Positions 49,523-58,141 of a stretch of DNA of 64,000 bases are shown in pieces. Numbering within the stretch: the first letter of the stretch is position 1; the number at the start of each line of letters is the position of its first letter. The notes beneath the pieces were generated by a model. It was given only the letters and a program-made list of their open reading frames with translations, was not told where the DNA came from and searched no databases. The translations under genes and the position numbers were made by a program. Where the stretch lies: assembly GCF_003363755.1 (NCBI RefSeq), contig NZ_CP031396.1:992001-1056000 (forward strand), given 5' to 3'. The DNA comes from Pseudomonas protegens (lineage in GTDB: Bacteria; Pseudomonadota; Gammaproteobacteria; Pseudomonadales; Pseudomonadaceae).

Positions 49523-51012
49523 TCGCCACCCACGAAGACGCGCGTCTGGCCTTTGCCTACGCGCGCCGCCACGGCGTGGTGCTGGACCATCAGGCAGACG
49601 GCGCGGTGCTGTATTGCCGCGCCAGTACGCCGCTGTCGGTGGTGGCCGAAGTGCGCCGTTTCAACGGCGCGTTGCTGCGCAGCCAGGTGCTGGACGACGA
49701 AGCCTTCGCCCAGCGCCTGGCCGCTCACTACCGCGACGGACAGAACGGCGCCAAGCAGGTGGCCGACGGCCTGGGCGAGCAGTTCGACGAAGAGTTCGAT
49801 CTCAACAGCCTGGCCGAGCAACTGCCCAAGACCACTGACCTGCTGGAACAGGAGGATGACGCGCCGATCATCCGCCTGATCAACGCGATCCTCAGCGAGG
49901 CGGTCAAGAGCAAGGCCTCCGACGTGCACCTGGAAGCCTTCGAAGAACACCTGTCGGTGCGCCTGCGGGTCGACGGCCTGCTGCGTGAAGTGCTGCGCCC
50001 GCGCCGCGAGCTGGCGACCCTGCTGGTGTCGCGGATCAAGGTCATGGCCAAGCTGGACATCGCCGAGAAGCGCATTCCCCAGGACGGGCGGATTGCCTTG
50101 CGCATCGCCGGTCATGAGGTGGATGTACGGGTTTCGACCCTGCCCTCCAGTCATGGCGAACGGGTGGTGATGCGCCTCCTGGACAAACAGGCCGGGCGCC
50201 TCGACCTGAGCCACCTGGGGATGAATGAGACGGTGCGCCAGCGCCTGGAAATCGCCCTGCACAAACCCCACGGTATTCTCCTGGTCACCGGCCCCACCGG
50301 CTCCGGCAAGACCACCACGCTGTATGCCGGGCTGGCCAGCCTCAACAGCCTGGAACGCAACATCCTGACCATCGAGGACCCGGTGGAGTACCACCTGACC
50401 GGGATCGGTCAGACCCAGGTCAACGCCAAGGTCGACATGACTTTCGCCCGGGGCTTGCGGGCCATCCTGCGTCAGGACCCGGACGTGGTGATGGTGGGCG
50501 AGATCCGCGACCGCGAAACCGCGGAAATTGCCGTGCAGGCCTCCCTCACCGGGCACCTGGTGCTCTCGACCCTGCACACCAACAGCGCCATCGGCGCCGT
50601 GACCCGCCTGGTGGACATGGGCATCGAACCCTTCCTGCTCTGCACCTCACTGCTGGGGGTGTTGTCCCAGCGCCTGGTGCGCCTGCTGTGCCCGGAGTGC
50701 AAGGAGCCCCACAGCGCCGATGCCGCCGCCTGCGAACGCCTGGGACTGAGCGCCGACGCCGCGCCGCTGCTGTACCGGCCCAAGGGCTGCAGCGCCTGCC
50801 AGCACTCGGGGTATCGCGGACGTCGCGGCATCTATGAGCTGGTGCTGTTCGACGACACCTTGCGCCAGCTGATCCACACCGGCGCCGGCGAGTACCAACT
50901 GCTGGAGCATGCGCGCCAGCACAGCGCCAGCCTGTTCGACGACGGCCAGGCCATGGTGTTGCAGGGGCAGACCAGCCTGGAAGAACTGCTACGCGTGACC
51001 CAGAGGGACTGA
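49519..51012 (+). CDS. gspE: GspE, type II secretion ATPase
   Basis: 497-residue cytoplasmic hexameric ATPase. N1E/N2E region, then Walker A in [15 protein letters not shown], Asp box [12 protein letters not shown], Walker [17 protein letters not shown], His box [14 protein letters not shown], and a zinc tetracysteine site (CPEC ... [19 protein letters not shown]). It powers pseudopilus assembly. The N-terminal arm is short compared with XcpR-type proteins. ATG 49519 overlaps the gspD stop by 4 bp. Confidence 0.96.
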   Translation: MIATHEDARLAFAYARRHGVVLDHQADGAVLYCRASTPLSVVAEVRRFNGALLRSQVLDDEAFAQRLAAHYRDGQNGAKQVADGLGEQFDEEFDLNSLAEQLPKTTDLLEQEDDAPIIRLINAILSEAVKSKASDVHLEAFEEHLSVRLRVDGLLREVLRPRRELATLLVSRIKVMAKLDIAEKRIPQDGRIALRIAGHEVDVRVSTLPSSHGERVVMRLLDKQAGRLDLSHLGMNETVRQRLEIALHKPHGILLVTGPTGSGKTTTLYAGLASLNSLERNILTIEDPVEYHLTGIGQTQVNAKVDMTFARGLRAILRQDPDVVMVGEIRDRETAEIAVQASLTGHLVLSTLHTNSAIGAVTRLVDMGIEPFLLCTSLLGVLSQRLVRLLCPECKEPHSADAAACERLGLSADAAPLLYRPKGCSACQHSGYRGRRGIYELVLFDDTLRQLIHTGAGEYQLLEHARQHSASLFDDGQAMVLQGQTSLEELLRVTQRD

Positions 51013-51014
51013 TC

Positions 51015-52232
51015 ATGGCCGCTTACGAATACCTGGCCATGTGCGCCGCCGGCAAAAAATCCACCGGCGTGGTGGAAGCCGACAGCCCGCGCCATGCCCG
51101 GCAACTGTTGCGCGAGCGCCAGTTGGTGATCCTCAAGGTCAGCGCCGCGCAGAGCAAGCGCGTGCGTGGCAAAGGCTTGCTGCAGGTGTCCGGAGGCGGC
51201 TTGAGCAGCGCCGAACTGGCCTTGCTCACCCGCCAGTTGTCGACCCTGGTCCAAGCCGCCCTGCCCCTGGAGGAGGTGCTGGCCGCGGTCGCCGCGCAGT
51301 GCGAGAAACAGCGGATCAAGAGCATGCTCCTGGCCATCCGCTCCCGGGTCCTGGAGGGTTATAGCCTGGCGGTGGCCCTGGCGGCCTACCCGCGGGCCTT
51401 CCCGGATCTGTACCGGGCCACGGTGGCCGCCGGCGAACGCTCCGGACACCTGGGTCAGGTGCTGATCAACCTGGCCGACTACACCGAAGCCCAGCAAGCG
51501 GCCCGTCAGCAGATCCAGCTGGCCATGCTCTACCCGAGCATCCTGATGTTGGCGGCCGTCAGCATCGTCGGCTTCCTGCTGGGCTTCGTGGTGCCCGACG
51601 TGGTCAAGGTGTTCATCGACAGTGGCCAGGAACTGCCGCTGCTGACCCGGGGCCTGATCGCCAGCAGCGCCTTCCTGCAGGACTATGGCCTGCTCCTGCT
51701 GCTGCTGGTGGCGGCCCTGGTACTGGCCGCCCGCGCCGCCGTCCGCAACCCGGCCACCCGCGAGCGCTGGCATGCCCTGGTGCTGCAACTGCCGCTGCTG
51801 GGCCGGCTGATCCGGGCCAGCAACTGCACGCGGTTTGTCAGCACCCTGGCGATTCTTGGACGCAGCGGCGTGCCACTGCTGGACGCCCTGTCCATCGCCA
51901 GCGAAGTGGTGGCCAATCAGAAAATTCGTACCGGTCTGAAAGACATCGTCCGGGGGGTGCGCGAAGGTATCAGCCTCACCCGAGCCCTGGAACTCAACGG
52001 CAGTTTCCCGCCGATGATGCTCTACATGATCGCCAGCGGTGAACGCTCCGGCGAGCTGGACAGCATGCTCGAACGCGCCGCCAAGCAGCAGGAAGAACAA
52101 CTGGCCAACCGCATTGCCTTGCTGGTGGGCCTGTTCGAACCGGCGATGCTGGTGTTCATGGGCGCCTCGGTGCTGATCATCGTGCTGGCGATCCTGATGC
52201 CGATCCTCAGCCTGAACCAATTGATTACCTGA
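51015..52232 (+). CDS. gspF: GspF, type II secretion inner-membrane platform
   Basis: 405-residue polytopic platform protein. Two homologous cytoplasmic four-helix domains (LALLTRQLSTLVQAALPLEE and TRFVSTLAILGRSGVPLLDA) each precede membrane helices (LAMLYPSILMLAAVSIVGFL, DYGLLLLLLVAALVLAARAA, PAMLVFMGASVLIIVLAILM). It ends with the family signature AILMPILSLNQLI. It starts 2 bp after the gspE stop. Confidence 0.95.
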   Translation: MAAYEYLAMCAAGKKSTGVVEADSPRHARQLLRERQLVILKVSAAQSKRVRGKGLLQVSGGGLSSAELALLTRQLSTLVQAALPLEEVLAAVAAQCEKQRIKSMLLAIRSRVLEGYSLAVALAAYPRAFPDLYRATVAAGERSGHLGQVLINLADYTEAQQAARQQIQLAMLYPSILMLAAVSIVGFLLGFVVPDVVKVFIDSGQELPLLTRGLIASSAFLQDYGLLLLLLVAALVLAARAAVRNPATRERWHALVLQLPLLGRLIRASNCTRFVSTLAILGRSGVPLLDALSIASEVVANQKIRTGLKDIVRGVREGISLTRALELNGSFPPMMLYMIASGERSGELDSMLERAAKQQEEQLANRIALLVGLFEPAMLVFMGASVLIIVLAILMPILSLNQLIT

Positions 52233-52248
52233 ATGCGGAACCCCCTAC

Positions 52249-52683
52249 GTGCAGACTCAGAACAAACAACGCGGTTTTACCCTGATTGAAATCATGGTGG
52301 TGGTGGTCATTCTCGGGGTCCTCGCGGCCCTGGTGGTGCCCCAGATCATGAGCCGTCCCGACCAGGCCAAGGGCGCCGCCGCCCAGAGCGATATCAAGGC
52401 CATTGCCATGGCCCTGGACATCTACAAGCTCGACAACCATCAGTACCCCAGCAGCCAGCAAGGGCTCGAAGCCCTGGTCAGCAAGCCCAGCGGCAACCCG
52501 CCGGCACGCAACTGGAACCCCGACGGCTACCTCAAGCGCCTGCCCATCGATCCCTGGGGCAATGCCTACCAGTACCGCGTGCCAGGCGCCCGCGGCACGG
52601 GCTATGACCTGTTCTCCTTTGGCGCCGACGGCAAGCTCGGCGGCGACGGCCTGAACGCCGAGATCGGCAACTGGGACCGCTGA
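52249..52683 (+). CDS. gspG: GspG, major pseudopilin
   Basis: 144 residues with a short leader (MQTQNKQRG) cut before F, giving the methylated N-terminal helix FTLIEIMVVVVILGVLAALV. The Ca-binding C-terminal region is GNPPARNWNPDGYLKRLPID to FSFGADGKLGGDG. It polymerises into the pseudopilus that pushes substrates. The start is GTG 52249. A prepilin peptidase (PilD/GspO) must act but is not in the window. Confidence 0.96.
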   Translation: MQTQNKQRGFTLIEIMVVVVILGVLAALVVPQIMSRPDQAKGAAAQSDIKAIAMALDIYKLDNHQYPSSQQGLEALVSKPSGNPPARNWNPDGYLKRLPIDPWGNAYQYRVPGARGTGYDLFSFGADGKLGGDGLNAEIGNWDR

Positions 52684-52686
52684 GCG

Positions 52687-53181
52687 GTGCAACGCTCCCA
52701 CGCCAAGGGCTTCACTCTGGTCGAAGTACTGGTGGTGGTGCTGATCATCGCCCTGTCCGCGGGCATGATCGGCCTGATCAACCCCGACTCCGCCAGCCGC
52801 CAGGCGCGCCGTGAAGGCGATCGTCTGCTGGCGCTGCTGCAACTGCTACGCCAGCAGGCGGTGTTGAGCAACAGCGACTACGGACTGCGCATCGAACCCG
52901 ACGCCTACTCCGTGCTGCGCCTGGATGAACAGGGACAGTGGCTGGCCGACCGCGACTGGCGGGCCCAGAGCCTGCCCGACAACCTGCGCCTGCGCCTTGA
53001 GGTTGCCGAAGCCGGCCCGGCCCTGGGCCAGGCGGTTAGTCGCAGCGCCCTGCCCCAACTGCTGGTGCTGTCCAGCGATGAAACCAGCGCCTTCACCCTG
53101 TGGATCGAGCACCGCAACACTCCGTTGCTGACCCTGTCCAGCGACGGCATACAGGAGCCCCGACTTGAAACCGCGAACTGA
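52687..53181 (+). CDS. gspH: GspH, minor pseudopilin
   Basis: 164 residues; prepilin leader MQRSHAKG then FTLVEVLVVVLIIALSAGMI, with Glu at +5. The globular part (LQLLRQQAVLSNSDYGLRIE, LDEQGQWLADRDW) fits GspH/XcpU. It starts with GTG 3 bp after the gspG stop and overlaps gspI by 17 bp. Confidence 0.93.
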   Translation: MQRSHAKGFTLVEVLVVVLIIALSAGMIGLINPDSASRQARREGDRLLALLQLLRQQAVLSNSDYGLRIEPDAYSVLRLDEQGQWLADRDWRAQSLPDNLRLRLEVAEAGPALGQAVSRSALPQLLVLSSDETSAFTLWIEHRNTPLLTLSSDGIQEPRLETAN

Positions 53182-53551
53182 GCGGGGTTTTACCCTGCTG
53201 GAAGTGATGGTGGCACTGGCGATTTTCGCCACGGTGTCGATTGCGCTGTTCAGTGCGATCCAGCATGTGGCCATCAACAGCGGCAATCTGGCCGAACGCA
53301 CCCAAGCCACTTGGATTGCCGACAACTACCTCAATGAACTGCGCAGCGGCATGCAGCCGCGCACCCTTGGGCGCCAGCAACGACAGGTCGAGTTTGGCGG
53401 GCGCAACTGGTGGCTGTTCAGCGAGATCGAGGCGGCCCCGGACTCGCGGTTGCTCAAGGTCAGCCTGCGGGTCTCGGCCGAGCAGGACCCGCAACGGGCC
53501 CGGCAATACAGCCGCGCGCAGCTGCTGGGTTACGTCGAGGCCAACCCATGA
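53165..53551 (+). CDS. gspI: GspI, minor pseudopilin
   Basis: 128 residues; leader MKPRTERG then FTLLEVMVALAIFATVSIAL, followed by AERTQATWIADNYLNELRSG, a conserved GspI stretch. It uses a TTG start inside the gspH end (17 bp overlap), and its stop overlaps the gspJ ATG. It nucleates the pseudopilus tip with GspJ and GspK. Confidence 0.93.
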   Translation: MKPRTERGFTLLEVMVALAIFATVSIALFSAIQHVAINSGNLAERTQATWIADNYLNELRSGMQPRTLGRQQRQVEFGGRNWWLFSEIEAAPDSRLLKVSLRVSAEQDPQRARQYSRAQLLGYVEANP

Positions 53552-54144
53552 ACCAGCGCGGCTTCACCTTGCTGGAAGTGGTGGTGGCCATCGCCATCTT
53601 CAGCCTCCTGGGGTTGGCGACCTATCAGTTGCTGGATCGGGTGATGCGCAGCGACCAGCGCATCCAGACCCAGGAACAGCAGTTGCGCCACCTGCAACGG
53701 GCCCTGAGTCTGCTGGAGCGTGATCTGGTGCAAGTGCAGCGTCACGCCCTCAAGGACGACCACAGCCATAGCCAGGCGCTGATCAGCCAGCACCAGGGGC
53801 TGCGCCTGCTGCGCGGCGGCTGGCGCAACCCCCTGGACGCTCCGCGCAGCGATCTGTTGCAGGTCAACCATCGCTTGAGCGACGGCGAATGGATTCGCGA
53901 AACCCAGGGCCTGGAACGAGACAGCCCTAGCCAGGTGCAACCCTTGCTCAGTGGGGTCGAGCTGGTCCACTTGCGCTTCATCGACGCCCTGGGCCTGCCC
54001 CATGACAGCTGGCCCATCGGCAGCGAGGCCCTGAGCCTGCCGGCCGCCGTGGACATTGAGCTGAGCGCGCCCGGCTTCCCGCATATCCGCCGGGTCATTC
54101 TGCTCCCCGGCGGCGCCGAAGTGGACGAGGACGCCCCCCCGTGA
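53548..54144 (+). CDS. gspJ: GspJ, minor pseudopilin
   Basis: 198 residues; leader MNQRG then FTLLEVVVAIAIFSLLGLAT, followed by the GspJ segment LQRALSLLERDLVQVQRH and the C-terminal LSAPGFPHIRRVILLPGG. ATG 53548 overlaps the gspI stop; its TGA overlaps the gspK GTG. Confidence 0.93.
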   Translation: MNQRGFTLLEVVVAIAIFSLLGLATYQLLDRVMRSDQRIQTQEQQLRHLQRALSLLERDLVQVQRHALKDDHSHSQALISQHQGLRLLRGGWRNPLDAPRSDLLQVNHRLSDGEWIRETQGLERDSPSQVQPLLSGVELVHLRFIDALGLPHDSWPIGSEALSLPAAVDIELSAPGFPHIRRVILLPGGAEVDEDAPP

Positions 54145-55028
54145 ATAAGCCTCGTGCACAGCGCGGCGTTGCCTTGCTCAGCGTGTTGCTGATCACCGCG
54201 CTGGTGACCCTGGTGGTGAGCAATATGCTCGCCCGCCAGCGGCTCAGCCTCGCCAGCAGCAGCCACCTGGTGCAACACCAGCAGCTCTGGCAACTGGCCC
54301 TGAGTGGCGAAAGCTGGGCCCGTAGCCAGTTGCAGGAAGATGCCCGCAGCGAAGGCGGCCTGCTGGTGACCCATCTGGGCCAGCATTGGGCCCGACCGGC
54401 CCCGGCGTTCCCGATCGAAGGGGGCAGGATGGCGATCCAGATCGTCGATCTGGGCGCGCGCTTCAATCTCAACAGCGCGCTGGTGCAGGACGATGTCATC
54501 CCCCGTGCCCGCTACCAGCGGCTGCTGGCCTTGGCCCAGATCAAGCCCCACGACCCGGCGGCGCTGTCGCGCCCTCTTGATCGCCTGGGCCGCCCATTAC
54601 CCCTGAGCGACATCAGCGAGCTGCGACAATTGCCGGAAGTCGATCGCGCCACCCTGCAACGCCTGTCGCCACTGGTCGCGGCCTATGAACAAGCCCACAT
54701 CAACCTCAATACCGCCAGCGCCCTGGTGCTGGCCAGCATCGAAGGCATCGACCTGCCGACCGCCCAGACCCTGGCCCAATCGCGCCCGAGCAAGGGCTAT
54801 CCCACGGTCGCCGCGTTCCTCGCCAACCCCATGCTCCAGGGCCGGGACATTACCCCTCGCGGGCTGAGCGTCAACAGTCGCCAGTTCCGCGCCACCATCG
54901 ACGTTGAACTGCATGGCCGACGCCTGCGCCTGGTCAGCGACCTGCGCGTCATGAACGCTGAACAGGTCCGGGTGCAACAGCGCACGCTGCTCCCCGGACC
55001 GTCCAACGCCCATCTGCTTACCGAGTAA
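54141..55028 (+). CDS. gspK: GspK, large minor pseudopilin
   Basis: 295 residues. A short leader and hydrophobic helix (RGVALLSVLLITALVTLVVS) lack the Glu5, as is typical of GspK; a large helical domain follows with YEQAHINLNTASALVLASIE and PTAQTLAQSRPSKGY (the SAM-like insertion). It caps the pseudopilus. The start is GTG 54141 in a GTGA overlap with gspJ. Confidence 0.94.
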   Translation: MNKPRAQRGVALLSVLLITALVTLVVSNMLARQRLSLASSSHLVQHQQLWQLALSGESWARSQLQEDARSEGGLLVTHLGQHWARPAPAFPIEGGRMAIQIVDLGARFNLNSALVQDDVIPRARYQRLLALAQIKPHDPAALSRPLDRLGRPLPLSDISELRQLPEVDRATLQRLSPLVAAYEQAHINLNTASALVLASIEGIDLPTAQTLAQSRPSKGYPTVAAFLANPMLQGRDITPRGLSVNSRQFRATIDVELHGRRLRLVSDLRVMNAEQVRVQQRTLLPGPSNAHLLTE

Positions 55029-55034
55029 CCATTG

Positions 55035-56174
55035 ATGAGCCATTGGCTTTACCTTTCGCCCCATACCACCGGCGACACCCCGTGGCGTTGCCACTGGTGG
55101 TCAGCCGGCAGCACGCCCCAGCAAGGCAGCCTGGAACAGGCCGCCGAACAGCTTCGCGAGCATGGATTTGTCCTGCTGCTGCCGATGGAAATGGCCAGTT
55201 TTCATCAAGTCAGCGTCCCGGCCCGCAGCGGTCGCTGGTTGCGCCAGGCGCTGCACAGTGCCCTGGAAGAACACCTGATCGACGACGTCGAGCACTTGCA
55301 CATGGCCCATGGCCCATTGCGCGAGCGACGTCACTGCTCGGTGCTGGTCATCAATCGCGAGCGCCTGCAGCGTTGCCTCAAGCGCCTGGCCGAACACGGA
55401 CTGCACCCGGCGCGCATGCACATCGATGCCGACTGCCTGCCCCAGGACCGGCCACGAGCCCTGGCCTGGGACGGCCGCTGGCTGTTGGGCGGCAGCGCCC
55501 CACTGCGCCTGACCCTCAGCGACCAGGAGCTCGGCGACCTGAGCCGGTTGGTGCCGGACGGGCTACTGTGGCAAGGCGCCCAGGCCCCGGGCATCGACGG
55601 CCTGGAACCGCAGCACTGGCAGGTCGAAGAGCAGCCTTGGCAAGTGCTCAGCCAGGGCAGCCTGCAGGCAATCGACCTGTGCCAGGGCCAATTCCAGCGC
55701 CGCACCCGTAAAGCGAAGCCCTGGCGCCTGACGCTACTGGTGCTGGCGATTGCCGGCGGCGCCCATCTGTTGCAGAACATCGGGCACCGGCTGTACCTGG
55801 AGCAACGCAGCGACCAGTTGCACGCCGCCAGCCAGAGTCTGTGGCAAGAGCGCTTTGCCGATGAACCGGTTACCGCCGATCTGGCGCGTCAGGTGCGGCT
55901 CAAGCAACGCCAACAGGTGCAGGAAACACCGGGCGTAGCCCTGCGTCTGTCGCAACTGGCGGAGCAATGGGTCGCCAGTGGCGGCGCGCTGTCGATGATC
56001 CAGCGTCTGGATTACCAGGCCGAGGAAGGCTGGAGCCTGCAAGTGAGCGCCCCGGCCTTTGCCGATCTGCAAATGCTGCGCGAGGGCCTGATCAACCAGG
56101 GCCTGAGCGTCAGCACCGACTCATCCGTGCGGGACGCTCAAGGCGTCTCCGCGCGTTTTCAAATCAAGGAGTAA
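55035..56174 (+). CDS. gspL: GspL, type II secretion inner-membrane protein
   Basis: 379 residues. A cytoplasmic actin-like domain (QEHGFVLLLPMEMASFHQVS-like N-terminal fold, LEEHLIDDVEHLHMAHGPL) binds GspE; one membrane helix (about 236-255, RLTLLVLAIAGGAHLLQNI) and a periplasmic ferredoxin-like domain (LSMIQRLDYQAEEGWSLQV) follow. ATG 55035 is favoured over TTG 55032. It lies 6 bp after gspK and 3 bp before gspM. Confidence 0.92.
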   Translation: MSHWLYLSPHTTGDTPWRCHWWSAGSTPQQGSLEQAAEQLREHGFVLLLPMEMASFHQVSVPARSGRWLRQALHSALEEHLIDDVEHLHMAHGPLRERRHCSVLVINRERLQRCLKRLAEHGLHPARMHIDADCLPQDRPRALAWDGRWLLGGSAPLRLTLSDQELGDLSRLVPDGLLWQGAQAPGIDGLEPQHWQVEEQPWQVLSQGSLQAIDLCQGQFQRRTRKAKPWRLTLLVLAIAGGAHLLQNIGHRLYLEQRSDQLHAASQSLWQERFADEPVTADLARQVRLKQRQQVQETPGVALRLSQLAEQWVASGGALSMIQRLDYQAEEGWSLQVSAPAFADLQMLREGLINQGLSVSTDSSVRDAQGVSARFQIKE

Positions 56175-56177
56175 GAC

Positions 56178-56678
56178 GTGAATCCATCCAGCGCCACGAC
56201 TCCGACCAGGACCGCCCTGGCGACCCCACTCCGACAACGCTGGCAGCGTCTGGCAAAGCGCGAACAACGGGCGGTACAAGCCCTGGTGGTCTTCGCTGGC
56301 CTGACCAGCCTCTATCTACTCTGGCAACCGCAACAACAGGCTCTGGCCCTGGCCGAGCAACGCTATACCGAGGAAACGCAATTGCTTTTAGATCTACAAC
56401 GGCTGCCCGTCAGCACCTCCGCACTTCGTGGCCCAGTCATTTCCGGTGATGCCCTGCCGGGCATGCTGGCACGCTCCAGCAGCCAGGCCGGGCTCAACCT
56501 GGAACGCATGGACCAGGAGGATGAAGGACGGGTCAACCTCAGTCTGGAGGGGCCTCTCAACGGCCTGATCACCTGGATCGACCAGTTGGAGCAGCAGCAA
56601 GTCGCCGTGCTGTCGTTCTCCATCGAGGTCAACAAGGACGCCATGGCCAGCGCACGCTTGCAGCTGCACAGCCCTTGA
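56178..56678 (+). CDS. gspM: GspM, type II secretion inner-membrane protein
   Basis: 166 residues. One membrane helix (ALVVFAGLTSLYLLWQP) near residue 40 and a ferredoxin-like periplasmic domain (GMLARSSSQAGLNLERMDQE, ITWIDQLEQQQVAVLSFSIE). It partners GspL. The start is GTG 56178. It is last in the gspC-M operon; no gspN or prepilin peptidase gene follows, and a strong bidirectional terminator closes the unit. Confidence 0.92.
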   Translation: MNPSSATTPTRTALATPLRQRWQRLAKREQRAVQALVVFAGLTSLYLLWQPQQQALALAEQRYTEETQLLLDLQRLPVSTSALRGPVISGDALPGMLARSSSQAGLNLERMDQEDEGRVNLSLEGPLNGLITWIDQLEQQQVAVLSFSIEVNKDAMASARLQLHSP

Positions 56679-56705
56679 AACCTTGTCACGCTTGAAACCT
56701 GGACA

Positions 56706-56737
56706 ACAAAAAGCCCGCCGAAGCGGGCTTTTTTTAT
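56706..56737. terminator. Bidirectional intrinsic terminator gspM / BI-1 gene
   Basis: AAAAAGCCCGC-CGAA-GCGGGCTTTTT with T-runs on both strands (TTTTTTT on plus, TTTTTGTTG on minus), between converging genes. Confidence 0.95.
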
Positions 56738-56754
56738 TGGCTCAACAACCGGAT

Positions 56755-57426
56755 TCAGTCATCGCGGCCCATGATGCCGAACAGCTGCAGCAGGCTGACG
56801 AACAGGTTGTAGATCGATACATACAGGCTGATGGTGGCCATGATGTAGTTGCGTTCGCCGCCATGGATGATGGCGCTGGTCTGGAACAGGATGCACACCG
56901 AGGAGAACAGCACGAAACCGGCGCTGATCGCCAACTGCAGACCGCTGATCTGGAAGAACAGGCTGGCCAGCACGGCGCCCATCAACACGAAGAAACCAGC
57001 GGTGATGAAACCACCGAGGAAGCTCATGTCCTTGCGGGTGATCAGCACATAGGCCGACAGACCACCAAACACCAGCGCCGTCATGGCGAAGGCCGAGCTA
57101 ACGACTTCAGCACCGCCCTGCATGCCCAGGTAACGGTTGAGGATCGGGCCGAGCAAAAAGCCCATGAAGCCGGTCAGGGCGAACGCCGAGACCAGGCCCC
57201 AGGCCGAGTCGCGGAGTTTGTTGGTGAGGAAGAACAGACCGTAAAAGCCGATCAGCACCACGAAGATGTTCGGGTAGCCGACCCGCATCTGCTGCGCCAC
57301 ATAAGCCATGACACCGCTGAACGCGAGGGTCAGGGCCAGCAAGCCATAAGTGTTGCGCAGGACGCGGCTAACCTCTAGCTGCTCGGCCTGCACGCCGTTG
57401 TTAACTGCGTAATCCTGTTCGCGCAT
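56755..57426 (-). CDS. yccA: Bax inhibitor-1/YccA family membrane protein
   Basis: 223 residues with seven predicted membrane helices (NTYGLLALTLAFSGVMAYVA, FVVLIGFYGLFFLTNKL, LVSAFALTGFMGFLLGPIL, SAFAMTALVFGGLSAYVLIT, GGFITAGFFVLMGAVLASLF, LAISAGFVLFSSVCILFQTS, ATISLYVSIYNLFVSLLQLF). The order and the C-terminal IMGRDD match YccA, an FtsH modulator and relative of eukaryotic BI-1. The start at 57426 (MREQDYAVN) has GGAGTGT upstream. It is probably a core gene flanking the variable regions. Confidence 0.93.
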   Translation of the reverse strand: MREQDYAVNNGVQAEQLEVSRVLRNTYGLLALTLAFSGVMAYVAQQMRVGYPNIFVVLIGFYGLFFLTNKLRDSAWGLVSAFALTGFMGFLLGPILNRYLGMQGGAEVVSSAFAMTALVFGGLSAYVLITRKDMSFLGGFITAGFFVLMGAVLASLFFQISGLQLAISAGFVLFSSVCILFQTSAIIHGGERNYIMATISLYVSIYNLFVSLLQLFGIMGRDD

Positions 57427-57549
57427 GGCGACACTCCTGTTGGGGGAAACATTTAGTGGCAAGGATGATAACAGAGGCTCTGTAACTCGCTATGCAGAGA
57501 GTTTGACAGTGTGTTTCATTCGGGTATTATGGCGCCCGCAATGCGATCT

Positions 57550-57637
57550 GGAGGTGTGGCCGAGTGGTTTAAGGCAGCGGTCTTGAAAACCGCCGACTGT
57601 AACAGGTCCTAGAGTTCGAATCTCTACGCCTCCGCCA
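57550..57637 (+). tRNA. tRNA-Ser (anticodon UGA)
   Basis: 88 bases with encoded CCA. Acceptor GGAGGTG pairs with CGCCTCC, followed by discriminator G and CCA. The anticodon loop is CTTGAAAAC (anticodon TGA), there is a long variable arm, and the T-loop is GTTCGAATC. It is followed by an intrinsic terminator and by an accessory gene region, so the 3' end could be an integration site; I found no second copy of it. Confidence 0.95.
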
Positions 57638-57651
57638 AATCTCAACGAGAA

Positions 57652-57676
57652 AGCCCTGATTTTTCAGGGCTTTTTT
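57652..57676 (+). terminator. Intrinsic terminator after tRNA-Ser
   Basis: AGCCCTGA-TTTT-TCAGGGCT followed by TTTTT; an 8-bp stem 15 bp after the tRNA. The 230 bp from here to the SOS box show no gene I can support. Confidence 0.9.
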
Positions 57677-57907
57677 GTGTCTGGGGGATTTTACTCCTGA
57701 CCTCGCCACGTCGACCCAGCTCAAGCATTTTTGGACGCGTCCGAATACTTTGCTCTTTTTGAGAGGCTTTCGCCTCAATCCAATGCAACCGCAATATGCC
57801 GATTGTGCATACTGCTGTAGCCCGTCTCCGGCGTTCTGCCGACCGTACACCACCCCTACCCCCTAAAGTTCGTCGGCGCAAATCGCGCCTGGCTCAAGCC
57901 TCGATCA

Positions 57908-57923
57908 CTGTATGCACATACAG
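57908..57923. promoter_or_regulatory. LexA1-type SOS box
   Basis: CTGTATGCACATACAG is a perfect CTGT-N8-ACAG dyad close to the consensus CTGTATATATATACAG. It lies 21 bp before the GTG start of a small gene and differs from the GTAC-type LexA2 box at 1.7 kb. Confidence 0.85.
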
Positions 57924-57944
57924 CATGGTATTCGAGGTAGTACC

Positions 57945-58121
57945 GTGCACACCGAAGACGACACAGCCGATTGGCTGGGCATTCCTTCGCCCCTTGAAAC
58001 CTGCAAGCAGCACATCCTGTTGCTGGAGAACGAAATCGCGGAGCTGACCCGCCTGCTGCGCGAAAGCCGGCACAACGCCTTCAAGCTCGCAGAGATGCAC
58101 TCGCAGGTAGCCAAAGAATGA
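57945..58121 (+). CDS. Small SOS-controlled protein, function unknown
   Basis: 58 residues from GTG 57945 (GAGG at 7-base spacing): an acidic start (VHTEDDTADWLGIP) and an amphipathic helix with heptad-like spacing (LETCKQHILLLENEIAELTR, LLRESRHNAFKLAEMHSQ), likely a short coiled coil. I do not recognise the family. The perfect SOS box directly upstream implies induction on DNA damage, as for small phage or damage-response proteins. An ATG at 57912 would lie inside the SOS box and has no Shine-Dalgarno. Confidence 0.6.
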   Translation: MHTEDDTADWLGIPSPLETCKQHILLLENEIAELTRLLRESRHNAFKLAEMHSQVAKE

Positions 58122-58141
58122 GATGTACTGGCCGGGGCGAT

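Noticed and set aside
57550..57637. tRNA-Ser as a proven attachment site
   Set aside because: No second copy of its 3' end and no integrase inside the window; only suggested as a possibility.
57675..57866. 63-codon open frame after tRNA-Ser
   Set aside because: No Shine-Dalgarno, no protein-like composition, begins in the tRNA terminator.
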